From: Bacteroidota bacterium
GTDB taxonomy: Bacteria > Bacteroidota > Ignavibacteria > Ignavibacteriales > Melioribacteraceae
Direction: 5' to 3'
Length of the DNA: 41,849 bases
Assembly (NCBI GenBank): GCA_021824635.1
Contig: JAKAKD010000045.1
Location: 1-41,849 of the forward strand
Part shown: one piece after another, positions 1 to 9,494 of the stretch
Numbering within the stretch: the stretch's first letter is position 1
Layout of the letters: every line of letters starts with the position of its first letter
Translations under genes and position numbers: made by a program
The notes under the pieces: model-generated
Seen by the model: only the letters and a program-made list of their open reading frames with translations
Told to the model about the DNA's origin: nothing
The model's database searches: none

Positions 1-1926
1 GCAGAACTTACAGGAAGTAGCTGGGATAGGAATAAATTCTCTACTTTAGGCGATGATACTAATCTAGGCTACGCGCGTAAAATATTTTTTGAGATAAATC
101 AAAGAGAGGTAAGAATAGGGAATACTTCTTTAGGCAAAATCGGTCTTAGTTTTAAAGACAGATTCATTCAGGGAAGATTTTCTTCTCTTGATAGAATAAA
201 TGATGTTGAATTCAACCGTAATTATAACTTACCCTTGCAAGGTACAGAAGATCAGACGCTTAGGGAATTATCTTTAAATTACTTGCCAATTCAAGACTTG
301 TCACTTAACACCAAGTACGGTTATTTGAAACAAGGAACCAATTTTCTTTCTAACCGGATTTTTTCTCAATTGAATTATGGCAATAAAAAAAACTATCTGG
401 TGGATTACACTATTGACTACGTAAATTCTACCAACAACACCACTAAATCGAATTGGCTACGGCAAAATGGAAAAGCGTTTTATACTTTCGGATCTTTCAA
501 ACCCGGTATTGAATTTTTATATGAAGATAAAGAAGAAAAATCATCTTCAAGCGATAGTTTGTTATCCTCAAGTCTAAAATACTTAGAATCAGCTCCTTAT
601 ATTGATTTTAGTCTTTCATCAGTATTAAACGCGAAATTCAGTTATTCTTTGAGAGACGAATCATTCCCTTTGAACGGACAACTTGAAAAGCAGTCTGTTG
701 CTACTACAAAGCAATTACAAATAAATTATCGGGGGCTCAAAGAATTTTCTTCGTCTCTAAGTATGACCTTCCGTAATAAAAAATATACAGAGGATTTTAA
801 GATTAATGGTTTTGGAGACAATGAAACAGTTCTATTGCTCTCGCAAAGCCGAATTAATCTATGGGACGGTTTTATATCGGGGGATATTTATTATCAGGCA
901 TCAACGGAACAGTCCGCTAAATTCGAGAGAGTATTTGTCAAAGTTCCTAAAGGAACAGGAAATTATATTTACCTTGGCGATCTAAACAATAACGGAATTC
1001 AAGAAGAGAATGAATTTCAGATTACTGCTTATGATGGTGAATATATTATGATCACTGTTCCGACTGAAAAATTATTCCCGGTAATTGCACTAAAGACAAA
1101 TACACGGTTAAAAATTGATTTCAACAGAGCTTTTAAAAGTGAAAACGTTTGGTCGGAAATACTAAAGCCAATTTCCACAGAAACATCTTTTCGTATTGAA
1201 GAAAATAGCAAAGATCTTAAAACAAGAGATATTTACCTTCTTCACTTTTCAAAATTCTTAAATGATTCCACTACTATCCAGGGTTCACAATTATTTCAAC
1301 ATGATATTAATCTCTTCCAAAATAGTAATGACTTATCATTCAGATTTAGATTTACACAAAGGAAATCACTCAATCAATTTAACGGAGGAATTGAGAACGG
1401 GTTTTTTCGAGAGCGTGGGCTTCGTATCAAATTCAAAATGATTGAAGAGATCAGCAATCAAACTGAATTTATAAATCAAATAGATAATTTGTTGTCGCCA
1501 GCAACAACAAATAGAGCGCGCCTGGTCAGCAGAAATGATATAACTTCCGATTTTTCATATCGCCCGCAACGTGATATCGAAGTTGGATTTAAAATTGAAG
1601 CGGCAAGAAGCCAAGATGATTTTCCAAGTATTCCAAGTTCAATTGATTTGAATTCTTTCACATTACACGTGAATATTTCTTTTACCAATTTAGGACGGTT
1701 GCGTGTTGAAGCCGAAAGGACCGAATTAATTTCATCATCAAATTCTTTTAACTTGCCCTTTGAGATGACAAGGGGCAATGTAATTGGAAAAAATTATTTT
1801 TGGCGTGCGTTTTTTGATTACCGTATTTCAAGCTTGGTTCAATTATCATTCAGTTACGATGCACGGATACAAGGGTCAAGTAAGGTTATACAAACTATGA
1901 GAGCTGAAGCAAAAGCTTATTTTTAA
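1..1926 (+). CDS. C-terminal part of a large beta-rich, probably outer-membrane protein (5' truncated)
   Basis: The frame is open from base 1, so the gene starts before the window; 641 residues are visible. The sequence is dominated by alternating polar and hydrophobic residues typical of beta-strands, has no transmembrane helix, and ends in an aromatic residue (...KAYF), as outer-membrane barrels often do. A loop reading DLNNNGIQEENEF near residue 327 resembles a calcium-binding EF-hand or dockerin-type loop. I do not recognise a named family. A large cell-surface barrel or surface-assembled protein is the most likely reading, but this is inference from composition. The downstream Nudix gene follows after a short gap. 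Confidence 0.6.
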   Translation, partial: AELTGSSWDRNKFSTLGDDTNLGYARKIFFEINQREVRIGNTSLGKIGLSFKDRFIQGRFSSLDRINDVEFNRNYNLPLQGTEDQTLRELSLNYLPIQDLSLNTKYGYLKQGTNFLSNRIFSQLNYGNKKNYLVDYTIDYVNSTNNTTKSNWLRQNGKAFYTFGSFKPGIEFLYEDKEEKSSSSDSLLSSSLKYLESAPYIDFSLSSVLNAKFSYSLRDESFPLNGQLEKQSVATTKQLQINYRGLKEFSSSLSMTFRNKKYTEDFKINGFGDNETVLLLSQSRINLWDGFISGDIYYQASTEQSAKFERVFVKVPKGTGNYIYLGDLNNNGIQEENEFQITAYDGEYIMITVPTEKLFPVIALKTNTRLKIDFNRAFKSENVWSEILKPISTETSFRIEENSKDLKTRDIYLLHFSKFLNDSTTIQGSQLFQHDINLFQNSNDLSFRFRFTQRKSLNQFNGGIENGFFRERGLRIKFKMIEEISNQTEFINQIDNLLSPATTNRARLVSRNDITSDFSYRPQRDIEVGFKIEAARSQDDFPSIPSSIDLNSFTLHVNISFTNLGRLRVEAERTELISSSNSFNLPFEMTRGNVIGKNYFWRAFFDYRISSLVQLSFSYDARIQGSSKVIQTMRAEAKAYF

Positions 1927-1948
1927 GAAATTCCGAAATGAAAAATAA

Positions 1949-2425
1949 ATGATCAGAGGATTTATGAATGTAACATCACCTTTAATTGAAGCGCATATTT
2001 TTAGAAAAAAAGGAAGTGATATTGAATTTCTTCTTCTTAAAAGAGCTGAAACTGAAATTTACCCAGGATTATGGCAAATGGTTTCCGGCTCTATTGATGC
2101 AAACGAGATTGCGTATCAAACTGCTTTAAGAGAAATAAAAGAAGAAACGGGCTTGACTCCGGAAAATTTTTGGATTGTTCCAAATGTAAATTCATTTTAT
2201 TCTTCCTCTCAAGACGAAATTTGTATGATACCGGTATTCGCGGCTTTGGTCGCAGATGAAGCAGAGGTCAAAATTTCTAATGAACATTCGCAATTCAAAT
2301 GGACTGGATTAGATGAAACATTGAAATTGTTAGCGTGGCCCGGACAGAGAAAATCAGTTGAAATCATATATGAGTATTTTACAAACCAAATTAACTTTCT
2401 GAATTTTGTAGAAATTTCTCTTTAA
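1949..2425 (+). CDS. Nudix hydrolase
   Basis: A 158-residue protein with a complete Nudix box: a Gly, five residues, a Glu, seven residues, then REIKEETGL (around residues 47-69). Nudix enzymes hydrolyse nucleoside diphosphates linked to another moiety (NTPs, sugar nucleotides, diadenosine polyphosphates). The substrate cannot be read here, but the opening (TSPLIEAHIFR) resembles dihydroneopterin-triphosphate or MutT-like housekeeping members. The start is uncertain: ATG 1949 has no clear ribosome site, while ATG 1964 follows AGAGGA by only 3 bases. It lies directly upstream of a PfkB kinase gene. Confidence 0.9.
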   Translation: MIRGFMNVTSPLIEAHIFRKKGSDIEFLLLKRAETEIYPGLWQMVSGSIDANEIAYQTALREIKEETGLTPENFWIVPNVNSFYSSSQDEICMIPVFAALVADEAEVKISNEHSQFKWTGLDETLKLLAWPGQRKSVEIIYEYFTNQINFLNFVEISL

Positions 2426-2506
2426 GCAATCGTGAAATTCATGTCTAATTCTTTATAATTCTTTATATTTCTTTATAATATTTCATAATAATTCTTTGAG
2501 GAAACA

Positions 2507-3415
2507 TTGGGACTTTTAATTGTTGGTTCAATCGGACTCGACGATATCGAGACACCATTTGATAAAGTAAAAAATGCATTAGGAGGTTCAACAACATACA
2601 TTGCTCTTGCTGCCAGTTATTTTACCGGTCCAGTGGAAATTGTAGGAATAGTCGGCGATGACTTTCCTAAAGAACATATGGAGATGTTAGAAAATCACAA
2701 TATTGATATAGAAGGTTTAGAAATTGTTGAAGGTGCCAAAACTTTTCGCTATGGCTGCAAGTATCATTACGATCTTAATGTTCGTGATTCTCTTTATACT
2801 AATCTAAATGTTTTTGAAAAATTTAATCCTATCATTCCAGAAAAGAGCAAGAAAAGTAGTTTTGTAATTCTGGGCAACATAGCGCCTCAACTTCAATCTA
2901 TTGTTCTAGACCAACTTGAAAATCCTAAGTTTATTGTATGCGACACAATGAATTTTTGGATTGAAGGAGCTAAACAAGATTTGTTAAAAGTTCTGCCGCG
3001 AGTTAATGTGTTAATAATAAACGATTCCGAGGCAAGGTTACTAGCCAATGAACCAAACTTAATTAAAGCCGCACATATAATATCCAAAATGGGACCTGAA
3101 TATTTGATCATCAAGAAAGGTGAACACGGTGCTTTACTTTTTGGAAATAATATGATTTTCTCTGCGCCGGCTTATCCAATGGAAAATATTTTTGACCCAA
3201 CCGGCGCCGGAGATGCATTTGCCGGCGGTTTTACAGGTTACCTTGAGAAGAACCGGGATTTCTCATTTGATAATCTAAAACGTGCAGTTGTTTATGGCAG
3301 CGTTATGGCTTCTTTTTGTGTAGAAAAATTTTCGACAAAAGGATTGGAAAATTTAAGCTTCCTGGAAATTAAAAATCGCTTTATAGAATTTAGAGAGTTA
3401 TCTAGTTTCAATTAA
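2507..3415 (+). CDS. PfkB-family sugar/nucleoside kinase
   Basis: A 302-residue ribokinase-like protein. The N-terminal GSIGLDD and the Gly-Gly-Ser-Thr segment near residue 27 form the substrate lid and pocket. The C-terminal signature DPTGAGDAFAGG (about residues 229-240) holds the catalytic Asp and anion hole. The start is TTG 2507, supported by TGAGGA a few bases upstream and by the absence of a closer ATG. The gene ends one base before mtnA, so the two are probably co-transcribed. PfkB kinases phosphorylate sugars or nucleosides. Pairing with mtnA suggests, but does not prove, a substrate linked to methylthioribose or 5-deoxyribose salvage. Confidence 0.88.
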   Translation: MGLLIVGSIGLDDIETPFDKVKNALGGSTTYIALAASYFTGPVEIVGIVGDDFPKEHMEMLENHNIDIEGLEIVEGAKTFRYGCKYHYDLNVRDSLYTNLNVFEKFNPIIPEKSKKSSFVILGNIAPQLQSIVLDQLENPKFIVCDTMNFWIEGAKQDLLKVLPRVNVLIINDSEARLLANEPNLIKAAHIISKMGPEYLIIKKGEHGALLFGNNMIFSAPAYPMENIFDPTGAGDAFAGGFTGYLEKNRDFSFDNLKRAVVYGSVMASFCVEKFSTKGLENLSFLEIKNRFIEFRELSSFN

Positions 3416-3416
3416 G

Positions 3417-4430
3417 ATGATTAAAATACGCGCAGTTGAGTTAATTGAAGAACAGCTTCACTTCATCAATCAAACAAAACTTCCACTCCAAGAGGAAATG
3501 TTAGTTACTGATGATTACGAGCGGATTGCTATAGCAATAGAGAGGTTGGAAATTAGAGGAGCTCCGGCAATTGGAGTTGCCGCTGCTTATGCTTTAGCTC
3601 TCTCGCTGAAAAATATTGAAAAAGAAAAATGGACGGAAGCTTTTGAAAATGCTTTTAAAAGACTAGCTTCTACACGCCCGACTGCTGTAAATCTTTTCTT
3701 TGCTTTGAATGAAATGCAAGATGTTTATAATCATTATCAAAACACGAATGATTTGCGCTCAAGATTATATCAGAAAGCAATATCAATTCATAATGATGAT
3801 ATAAATCTCTGCGATAGGATCGCATCAAACGGTCTGAATATTTTTACCCATAAAGTTAGAGTTCTAACTCATTGCAATGCCGGTGCTTTAGCAACGGGCG
3901 GTGATGGAACGGCGCTTAATGTTATCCGCAAAGCATTTGAGAATGGATTTGTAGAACATGTTTATTCCGATGAAACCCGCCCGCTGCTTCAAGGCTCCCG
4001 TCTAACCGCATGGGAATTGCAGAAATATGGAATTCCTTTTTCAATAAATACAGATTCAACTGCTGCCTTTTTAATGCAGCAGAATAAAATTGATCTTGTA
4101 ATAACCGGTGCCGATAGAATAGCAATAAACGGAGATGCTGCCAATAAGATTGGCACTTATAATCTTGCCGTACTATGTCATTATCATAAAATTCCGTTTT
4201 ACATTGCAGCACCTACTACAACTATAGACAAAAAATGTCCGAACGGAGATGGAATTAAAATTGAACTTCGCGATAAAAAAGAATTAACACATTTTGACTC
4301 TAAACAAATAACTCTTGATTCTTTTCCTGCATACTGTCCGGCATTCGATGTTACACCGCACTCGCTCATAACCGCAATTATTACAGAAAAAGGAATTCAC
4401 AAACCACCATTTGATTTTTTGCATGTCTGA
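3417..4430 (+). CDS. mtnA: S-methyl-5-thioribose-1-phosphate isomerase (MtnA-like)
   Basis: A 337-residue aldose-ketose isomerase of the MtnA / eIF2B-alpha family. In this family the enzyme converts 5-methylthioribose-1-phosphate to the ribulose-1-phosphate form in methionine salvage. Visible signatures are RGAPAIGVAAAYA near residue 46, the catalytic-cysteine segment THCNAGALATGGDGTAL near residue 153, DETRPLLQGSRLTAWEL, and the catalytic Asp in TGADRIAINGD near residue 232. Length is normal for the family. It follows the PfkB kinase with a one-base gap and overlaps the start of recO. Some family members also act on 5-deoxyribose-1-phosphate. Confidence 0.93.
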   Translation: MIKIRAVELIEEQLHFINQTKLPLQEEMLVTDDYERIAIAIERLEIRGAPAIGVAAAYALALSLKNIEKEKWTEAFENAFKRLASTRPTAVNLFFALNEMQDVYNHYQNTNDLRSRLYQKAISIHNDDINLCDRIASNGLNIFTHKVRVLTHCNAGALATGGDGTALNVIRKAFENGFVEHVYSDETRPLLQGSRLTAWELQKYGIPFSINTDSTAAFLMQQNKIDLVITGADRIAINGDAANKIGTYNLAVLCHYHKIPFYIAAPTTTIDKKCPNGDGIKIELRDKKELTHFDSKQITLDSFPAYCPAFDVTPHSLITAIITEKGIHKPPFDFLHV

Positions 4431-5160
4431 GATTATCAAAACGGAAGCAATAGTTTTACGGAAAATTGATTTTGGCGACACCAGCAGAATAGCGCAATTT
4501 TATACAAAAGATTTTGGTAAGATATCTGCAATGATTAAAGGCGCACGTTCTCCTAAATCAAAAATCGGTTCTCTGGTTGATACAATGAATCTTCTTCAAC
4601 TGGTACTTTATAAAAAAGATACACGCGAGGTTCAGCTAGTAAGCCAAGTTGACCTTTTAAAACATTACCCTTCGATCCGCGATGATTACGATAAATACAT
4701 TTCCGCATCGGCAGTAATTGAGCTTTTATCTAACATGACATTGGAAAATGAACACAGCAAAAAACTTTTTGAAGGAACGGTAAGAATCTTTGAGCTGTTG
4801 GATTCCTCAAATAATAATCCAAGAATTCTCTTTGCCAAATATTTCTTATTCTTCTTGAAAGAGATTGGATATGAATTTCAATTAAAACAATGCAACGTCT
4901 GTGGTAATGAGATCAATCATAAGAGACCTGTCTCTTTTAATTATGAGGCCGGATTGATGTGCAATGAATGCAGAAAAGACCGTTTAACAAATTTTAATTT
5001 CAATGAGGAACTTTTTAATCTGCTACTTTGTCTAAACTCCAAACAAAATAATATTCTTTGCAAAGAAGAAGACTTGAAATCAATAATTAAAATGTTGGAA
5101 TCTTTTTTATCGTATCATATTCGCGAGTTTAAGGGAATTAAATCTCTTAAACTGGGTTGA
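4423..5160 (+). CDS. recO: DNA repair protein RecO
   Basis: RecO loads RecA onto SSB-coated single-stranded DNA together with RecR. The opening MSEIIKTEAIVLRKIDFGDTS is the classical start of the RecO OB-fold. A CNVCG ... CNECR zinc finger lies near residues 156-182, and the length is 245 residues, as expected. I chose ATG 4423 rather than a TTG twelve bases upstream because the RecO fold begins at this Met. The gene overlaps the 3' end of mtnA by 8 bases, so translation is probably coupled. Confidence 0.93.
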   Translation: MSEIIKTEAIVLRKIDFGDTSRIAQFYTKDFGKISAMIKGARSPKSKIGSLVDTMNLLQLVLYKKDTREVQLVSQVDLLKHYPSIRDDYDKYISASAVIELLSNMTLENEHSKKLFEGTVRIFELLDSSNNNPRILFAKYFLFFLKEIGYEFQLKQCNVCGNEINHKRPVSFNYEAGLMCNECRKDRLTNFNFNEELFNLLLCLNSKQNNILCKEEDLKSIIKMLESFLSYHIREFKGIKSLKLG

Positions 5161-5214
5161 AGAAAAATTGAACTATTAGTTTTAATATATAAAAACAAAG
5201 TAGGAGATAAATAT

Positions 5215-6723
5215 ATGAGAAAGAAAAACATAATCGGCACGGCTTCATTAGTCTTCATCGGAATTGTTTTCGGTGCTATACTTGTATCCGGTTTCGGATG
5301 GGTTAGACCAAGTTATGGAGATGTAAAAATTGGGGCTGATAGACCGCCTGTTGCTCAGTTAACTGCTGACGCAAGTGCTTTCAACAATGCATTTGTACAG
5401 GTAGCAGAGAAGGTCACTCCTTCAATCGTTCAGATTACTGTCGTTTCTTCAGTTAAAGATGATCAATCTAGTAATAATCCGTATCACTTCTTTTTCAAAA
5501 TGCCATTTGGAAATGATAATATGCCGCAAGAACAGGAAGGCGGAGGAAGCGGTATTATAATTTCTGATGACGGGTACATTCTTACAAACAATCATGTGGT
5601 ACAGAATGCTAAACAAGTTACAGTTACTTTGCATGATAAAAGAGTTTTCGATGCAAAAGTAATTGGAACAGATCCACTTACAGATTTAGGCGTTATTAAA
5701 ATTGATGCAAAAGATTTACCGCTTGCTTATTTCGGCGATTCGGATAACATAAAAGTAGGGCAATGGGTAATGGCAATCGGTAATCCACTTTCGCTCGCAT
5801 CAACAGTGACCGCAGGAATAATTAGCGCAACAAGCAGAAGCATAAACATCAATAAAGATAGATATGCTGTTGAAGATTTTATTCAAACTGATGCTGCTAT
5901 TAATCCGGGTAACAGCGGCGGTGCTTTGGTTGATTTGAACGGAGCTGTCATTGGTATCAATTCAGCAATTGCAACAAATGGAATGACACAAAGTTACATC
6001 GGTTATGGCTTCGCTATTCCGGTTAATCTTGCTAAATCAGTTGCTCACGATCTAATTGCAAACGGTAAAGTTAGCCGCGGTTATATTGGAGTAAGTATAA
6101 CAGAAGTAGATCCATCAACTGCAAAAGCAATTGGTCTTGGTGATCCGCGCGGCGTGCTTGTGCAAGATCTTGTTGAAGGCGGTTCTGCTGCTCAAGCTGA
6201 TATTAAAGAAGGTGATGTTATTCTTAAAGTTGATGGTAAAGAAACAAATCAACCGAATGAATTACAGTCATACGTTGCAGCTAAAAGAGCCGGTACAGTT
6301 GTAAAACTTACTCTTTTCCGTGATGGTAAAACTATCGAACGTAACGTTACTTTGAAAGCACGTGATGAAAAAGATACAAAAACACTTGCCACATCAAGCA
6401 AACTTAAAAACGGAAAAGACCTGGACGCTAAAGAGATGAATTATGACGCGTTGGGAATGACCGTACGTAACATGACGGATGAAGAACAGGGAACATATAA
6501 CGTAAAGAATGGCGTAGTTGTTACAGACGTTAAGAATTATGGAAAGGCTTTTAATCAAAGATTATCTGCTGGTGTAGTAATTGTATCAGCCGACAAAAAA
6601 GAAATTAATTCCGTGTCTGAATTGACCTCTATAATTGATAAAAAGAAAGGTCAAGCTGTTTTGCTTAAAGTTGTTGATGATCAGGGTAATTCCAGACTAG
6701 TTGGACTGGAAATTCCGAAATAA
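5215..6723 (+). CDS. HtrA/DegP-type periplasmic serine protease
   Basis: A 502-residue Do-family protease and chaperone of the cell envelope. One N-terminal hydrophobic segment (residues about 6-28) anchors or exports it. The trypsin-like domain carries His127 (TNNHVV), Asp157 (TDLGVI) and Ser234 in GNSGGALV. Two PDZ domains follow, roughly residues 285-375 and 405-500; they normally bind exposed C-termini of misfolded envelope proteins. AGGAGA lies upstream of ATG 5215. It stands alone between recO and a Rho-independent terminator. Confidence 0.95.
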   Translation: MRKKNIIGTASLVFIGIVFGAILVSGFGWVRPSYGDVKIGADRPPVAQLTADASAFNNAFVQVAEKVTPSIVQITVVSSVKDDQSSNNPYHFFFKMPFGNDNMPQEQEGGGSGIIISDDGYILTNNHVVQNAKQVTVTLHDKRVFDAKVIGTDPLTDLGVIKIDAKDLPLAYFGDSDNIKVGQWVMAIGNPLSLASTVTAGIISATSRSININKDRYAVEDFIQTDAAINPGNSGGALVDLNGAVIGINSAIATNGMTQSYIGYGFAIPVNLAKSVAHDLIANGKVSRGYIGVSITEVDPSTAKAIGLGDPRGVLVQDLVEGGSAAQADIKEGDVILKVDGKETNQPNELQSYVAAKRAGTVVKLTLFRDGKTIERNVTLKARDEKDTKTLATSSKLKNGKDLDAKEMNYDALGMTVRNMTDEEQGTYNVKNGVVVTDVKNYGKAFNQRLSAGVVIVSADKKEINSVSELTSIIDKKKGQAVLLKVVDDQGNSRLVGLEIPK

Positions 6724-6741
6724 AATAAATGTGAGTTCTAT

Positions 6742-6775
6742 AAAAAAAGCGTCCAAACATTTGGGCGCTTTTTTT
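6742..6775 (+). terminator. Rho-independent terminator after the HtrA gene
   Basis: A hairpin with arms AAAAAAGCGTCC and GGGCGCTTTTTT (one G-U pair) around a short A/T loop ends in a run of seven T. It sits 19 bases after the protease stop codon, so it should separate this gene from aroC. Confidence 0.85.
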
Positions 6776-6807
6776 ATATTTGTTGCAACTAAGCGAAGAA
6801 TAAATTT

Positions 6808-8022
6808 ATGATCAATTTTGTTACCGCAGGCGAATCTCACGGGAAAGGATTGATTTCTGTTGTTTCTGGTTTCCCATCCAACCTTTCTATTTCTGAAAAA
6901 TATATTAACGACCAATTGAGAAGAAGACAAGGAGGTTACGGACGCGGTCTTAGAATGAAAATTGAGACTGATACAGCAGAAATTATTTCCGGCGTTCGTT
7001 TCAATAAAACACTCGGCTCCCCAATTTCAATTTTTATTAAAAATAATGATTGGGAAAATTGGGTTACTAAGATGAGTGCTGATCTTCCAAACAGATCGGT
7101 AGAGAAAATTACAATCCCACGTCCGGGTCACGCAGATTTAAACGGAACATTGAAATACAATTACAATGATATAAGAAATTCGATTGAACGTTCCAGCGCG
7201 CGGGAAACAGCTTCCCGGGTTGCGGCATGTTCTGTTGCAAGAAAATTTTTACAAGAATTTGGAATTGAAATTGGCAGTTTTGTAGAAAGTATCGGCGGAA
7301 TTTATCCGCAAAAGAATTTCGCTAATAAATTGTTTAACCATGAAATCCCTAAATCATTTTCTGCTGATAAATTGAATAAACTCTCTGATAAAAGCAGTGT
7401 TCGGGTTTTAGAAGAAACTCAAGAGAAAAAAATCATTAATAAAATTAAACTTGCTAAAAAACGCGGTGATACATTAGGCGGAACATTCTATATAGTTGCG
7501 ACTGGAGTTCCAACTGGACTGGGAAGTTTTGTTGATTACGATTCACGCCTGGATGCCGAGTTATCTAAATCAATTATTTCTATTCAGGCAGTTAAAGGTG
7601 TAGAAATTGGATTAGGTTTTGAATCTGCTGATCTCTTCGGCTCTGATGTTCATGATGAAATTAAATTGAAAGGAAAAGAATTTTCGCGTAGAACAAATCG
7701 TGCGGGCGGAATTGAGGGCAGCATTTCTACAGGATTACCAATAATAATTCGCGGCGCAATGAAACCAATTTCAACTTTGATGACACCGTTAGAGACTATT
7801 GATCTAAAATCCATGAGAAAAGTTGAAGCTAGAAGAGAGAGAAGTGATTTTGTTGCTGTGCCCGCATGCGCTGTCATTGCTGAATCTATGGTAGCATGGA
7901 CCCTAGCAAAATTTGTTTTGCAAAAATTTGGCGGCGATTCTATCGAAGAGACAAAAGAGAATTATTCAAACTACGTTAATAAACTTTTTAGTAGAACTAA
8001 AATTAATTTTTCTAGGAAATAG
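6808..8022 (+). CDS. aroC: Chorismate synthase
   Basis: This enzyme makes chorismate from 5-enolpyruvylshikimate-3-phosphate using reduced FMN, the last step of the shikimate pathway. The N-terminal signature TAGESHGKGL, the middle SSARETASRVA and the C-terminal EARRERSDFVAVPA are all present. At 404 residues it is at the long end of the family range. It begins a short operon: its TAG stop is directly followed by the ATG of a metallo-hydrolase gene. Confidence 0.96.
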   Translation: MINFVTAGESHGKGLISVVSGFPSNLSISEKYINDQLRRRQGGYGRGLRMKIETDTAEIISGVRFNKTLGSPISIFIKNNDWENWVTKMSADLPNRSVEKITIPRPGHADLNGTLKYNYNDIRNSIERSSARETASRVAACSVARKFLQEFGIEIGSFVESIGGIYPQKNFANKLFNHEIPKSFSADKLNKLSDKSSVRVLEETQEKKIINKIKLAKKRGDTLGGTFYIVATGVPTGLGSFVDYDSRLDAELSKSIISIQAVKGVEIGLGFESADLFGSDVHDEIKLKGKEFSRRTNRAGGIEGSISTGLPIIIRGAMKPISTLMTPLETIDLKSMRKVEARRERSDFVAVPACAVIAESMVAWTLAKFVLQKFGGDSIEETKENYSNYVNKLFSRTKINFSRK

Positions 8023-8670
8023 ATGTTACAACTTCAGCGGTTCGTTTTCAGTCCTTTCTTTGAAAACACGTATATAATTTGGGATGATAGGACTAAAGAA
8101 GGCGCTATCATTGATCCGGGTTGTTACGATTTGAAGGAAAGAAAAGTTGTTGATGATTTTATACATCTTAATTCCATAAAGTTGATTTACTTAATTAACA
8201 CGCATTGCCACATTGATCATATTTTCGGAAATGCTCATATCAAGTTAAAGTATAATCCGACCTATTTAGCACCCGAAAAAGATGTCTTCATGTTGGAACT
8301 GATGATAGACACTGCTAAAAATTACGGGGTTGAGTTTACACCTTCTCCTATGCCGGACAAATTTATTTCCGAAGACATGAATATTTTACTTGGCGATAGT
8401 AAAGGAAAATTTATTTTTACTCCGGGACATACGCCGGGTGAATTTTGCTTTTACTTCGAAAATGAAAAGATTTGCTTTACTGGAGATGTATTATTCAAAG
8501 AGAATATCGGCCGCACTGACTTATGGGGAGGGGATTACGACACTTTGATTGAATCAATAAATAATAAGCTGTTCACTTTACCGGATGAAGTAATTATTTA
8601 TCCCGGTCATGATTCTGACTCAACAATACGGTACGAAAAAATGTTTAACCATTTTTTGAAATCAACTTAA
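8023..8670 (+). CDS. Metallo-beta-lactamase-fold hydrolase (glyoxalase II-like)
   Basis: A 215-residue single-domain MBL-fold protein. The zinc-binding motif HCHIDH is near residue 62, followed by the second-shell motifs TPGHTPGE, FTGDVLF and YPGHDSDS. This pattern fits small glyoxalase II-like or YcbL-type thioester hydrolases of the cytoplasm. The true substrate cannot be told from sequence. It is translationally joined to aroC (ATG follows the TAG directly). Confidence 0.9.
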   Translation: MLQLQRFVFSPFFENTYIIWDDRTKEGAIIDPGCYDLKERKVVDDFIHLNSIKLIYLINTHCHIDHIFGNAHIKLKYNPTYLAPEKDVFMLELMIDTAKNYGVEFTPSPMPDKFISEDMNILLGDSKGKFIFTPGHTPGEFCFYFENEKICFTGDVLFKENIGRTDLWGGDYDTLIESINNKLFTLPDEVIIYPGHDSDSTIRYEKMFNHFLKST

Positions 8671-8678
8671 GTTGATTT
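8659..8678. repeat. Perfect 20-bp palindrome over the MBL-hydrolase stop codon
   Basis: The sequence reads AAATCAACTT then AAGTTGATTT, a loopless perfect dyad that includes the stop codon. No T-run follows, so it is not a canonical terminator; it might be an operator or chance. Confidence 0.5.
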
Positions 8679-8737
8679 AGCCGTGTGCAATGGATATATT
8701 AATAAAAGAGATCATTTAATAATTTCCAGTAGATGTT

Positions 8738-9493
8738 ATGACCAAAGAAAATAATCCAATCAAGAAGAATCTAATAGTTTTTTCATGGTTCATGTTTGTT
8801 TACGTTATTTTATTTGAGTTCATCCTTCCGGTTAATAAAGTAATTCCAAAGCCAACTTTGCTTTTTGAATCCTTTTTACACATCTGGCGAGATTATAATT
8901 TGGTTTTTGCTTTTACAACTACTGCTACAATTATCTATTTAGCATTAGTCAGTAGCTGGATTCAGATATATATCGGTGTTAGTCGTTACCTAAAATATTA
9001 TGCATATGTAGAAAATTCTCTCGACTCACTTCGCTTTTTAAAATATTTAACTATCTTCTTCTTTATTGTGATTTTCAATTTCTGGTTCCCAAATAGTTTA
9101 TTCGCAGAATTCTTTTTCTCTTTCATAATTTCTGTATTCTTGACTGCTAAGAAATTGTTTGAGGAATCAAAAAAGGTAAATGAAGGATATATTCTAGTAG
9201 CACGCAATCTCGGTTTATCATCTTACGATATTTATGAAGATGTCTATTGGAAAGCCTCTCTCCCGGCTCTCTCAAAATATTTTAGAAGCGTCCACTATTA
9301 TCTTTGGGGAGTAGTCTTGATTTATGAATTTATAGGCAACTCTAATGGACTTGGCTCAATTTATCGTATAGCAATTACTTACAATGATTTTACGGCTTTA
9401 TTTGTGTTGGCAATTATGATCTCTTTATTGATATGGTTTGGTGATTATCTAATTGGATTAATTAACAAAAAAACTATTCATTGGACTGCTTAA
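8738..9493 (+). CDS. ABC-transporter permease, SsuC/TauC-like
   Basis: A 251-residue membrane protein with about six hydrophobic segments. It carries a BPD-type EAA-like cytoplasmic loop (around residues 150-175, VARNLGLSSYDIYEDVYWKA), the usual contact with the ATPase. It ends one base before an ABC ATPase gene. No periplasmic binding-protein gene is adjacent, so the substrate is unknown. Family resemblance is to nitrate/sulfonate/taurine-type permeases, but several usual residues are replaced. Confidence 0.8.
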   Translation: MTKENNPIKKNLIVFSWFMFVYVILFEFILPVNKVIPKPTLLFESFLHIWRDYNLVFAFTTTATIIYLALVSSWIQIYIGVSRYLKYYAYVENSLDSLRFLKYLTIFFFIVIFNFWFPNSLFAEFFFSFIISVFLTAKKLFEESKKVNEGYILVARNLGLSSYDIYEDVYWKASLPALSKYFRSVHYYLWGVVLIYEFIGNSNGLGSIYRIAITYNDFTALFVLAIMISLLIWFGDYLIGLINKKTIHWTA

Positions 9494-9494
9494 G

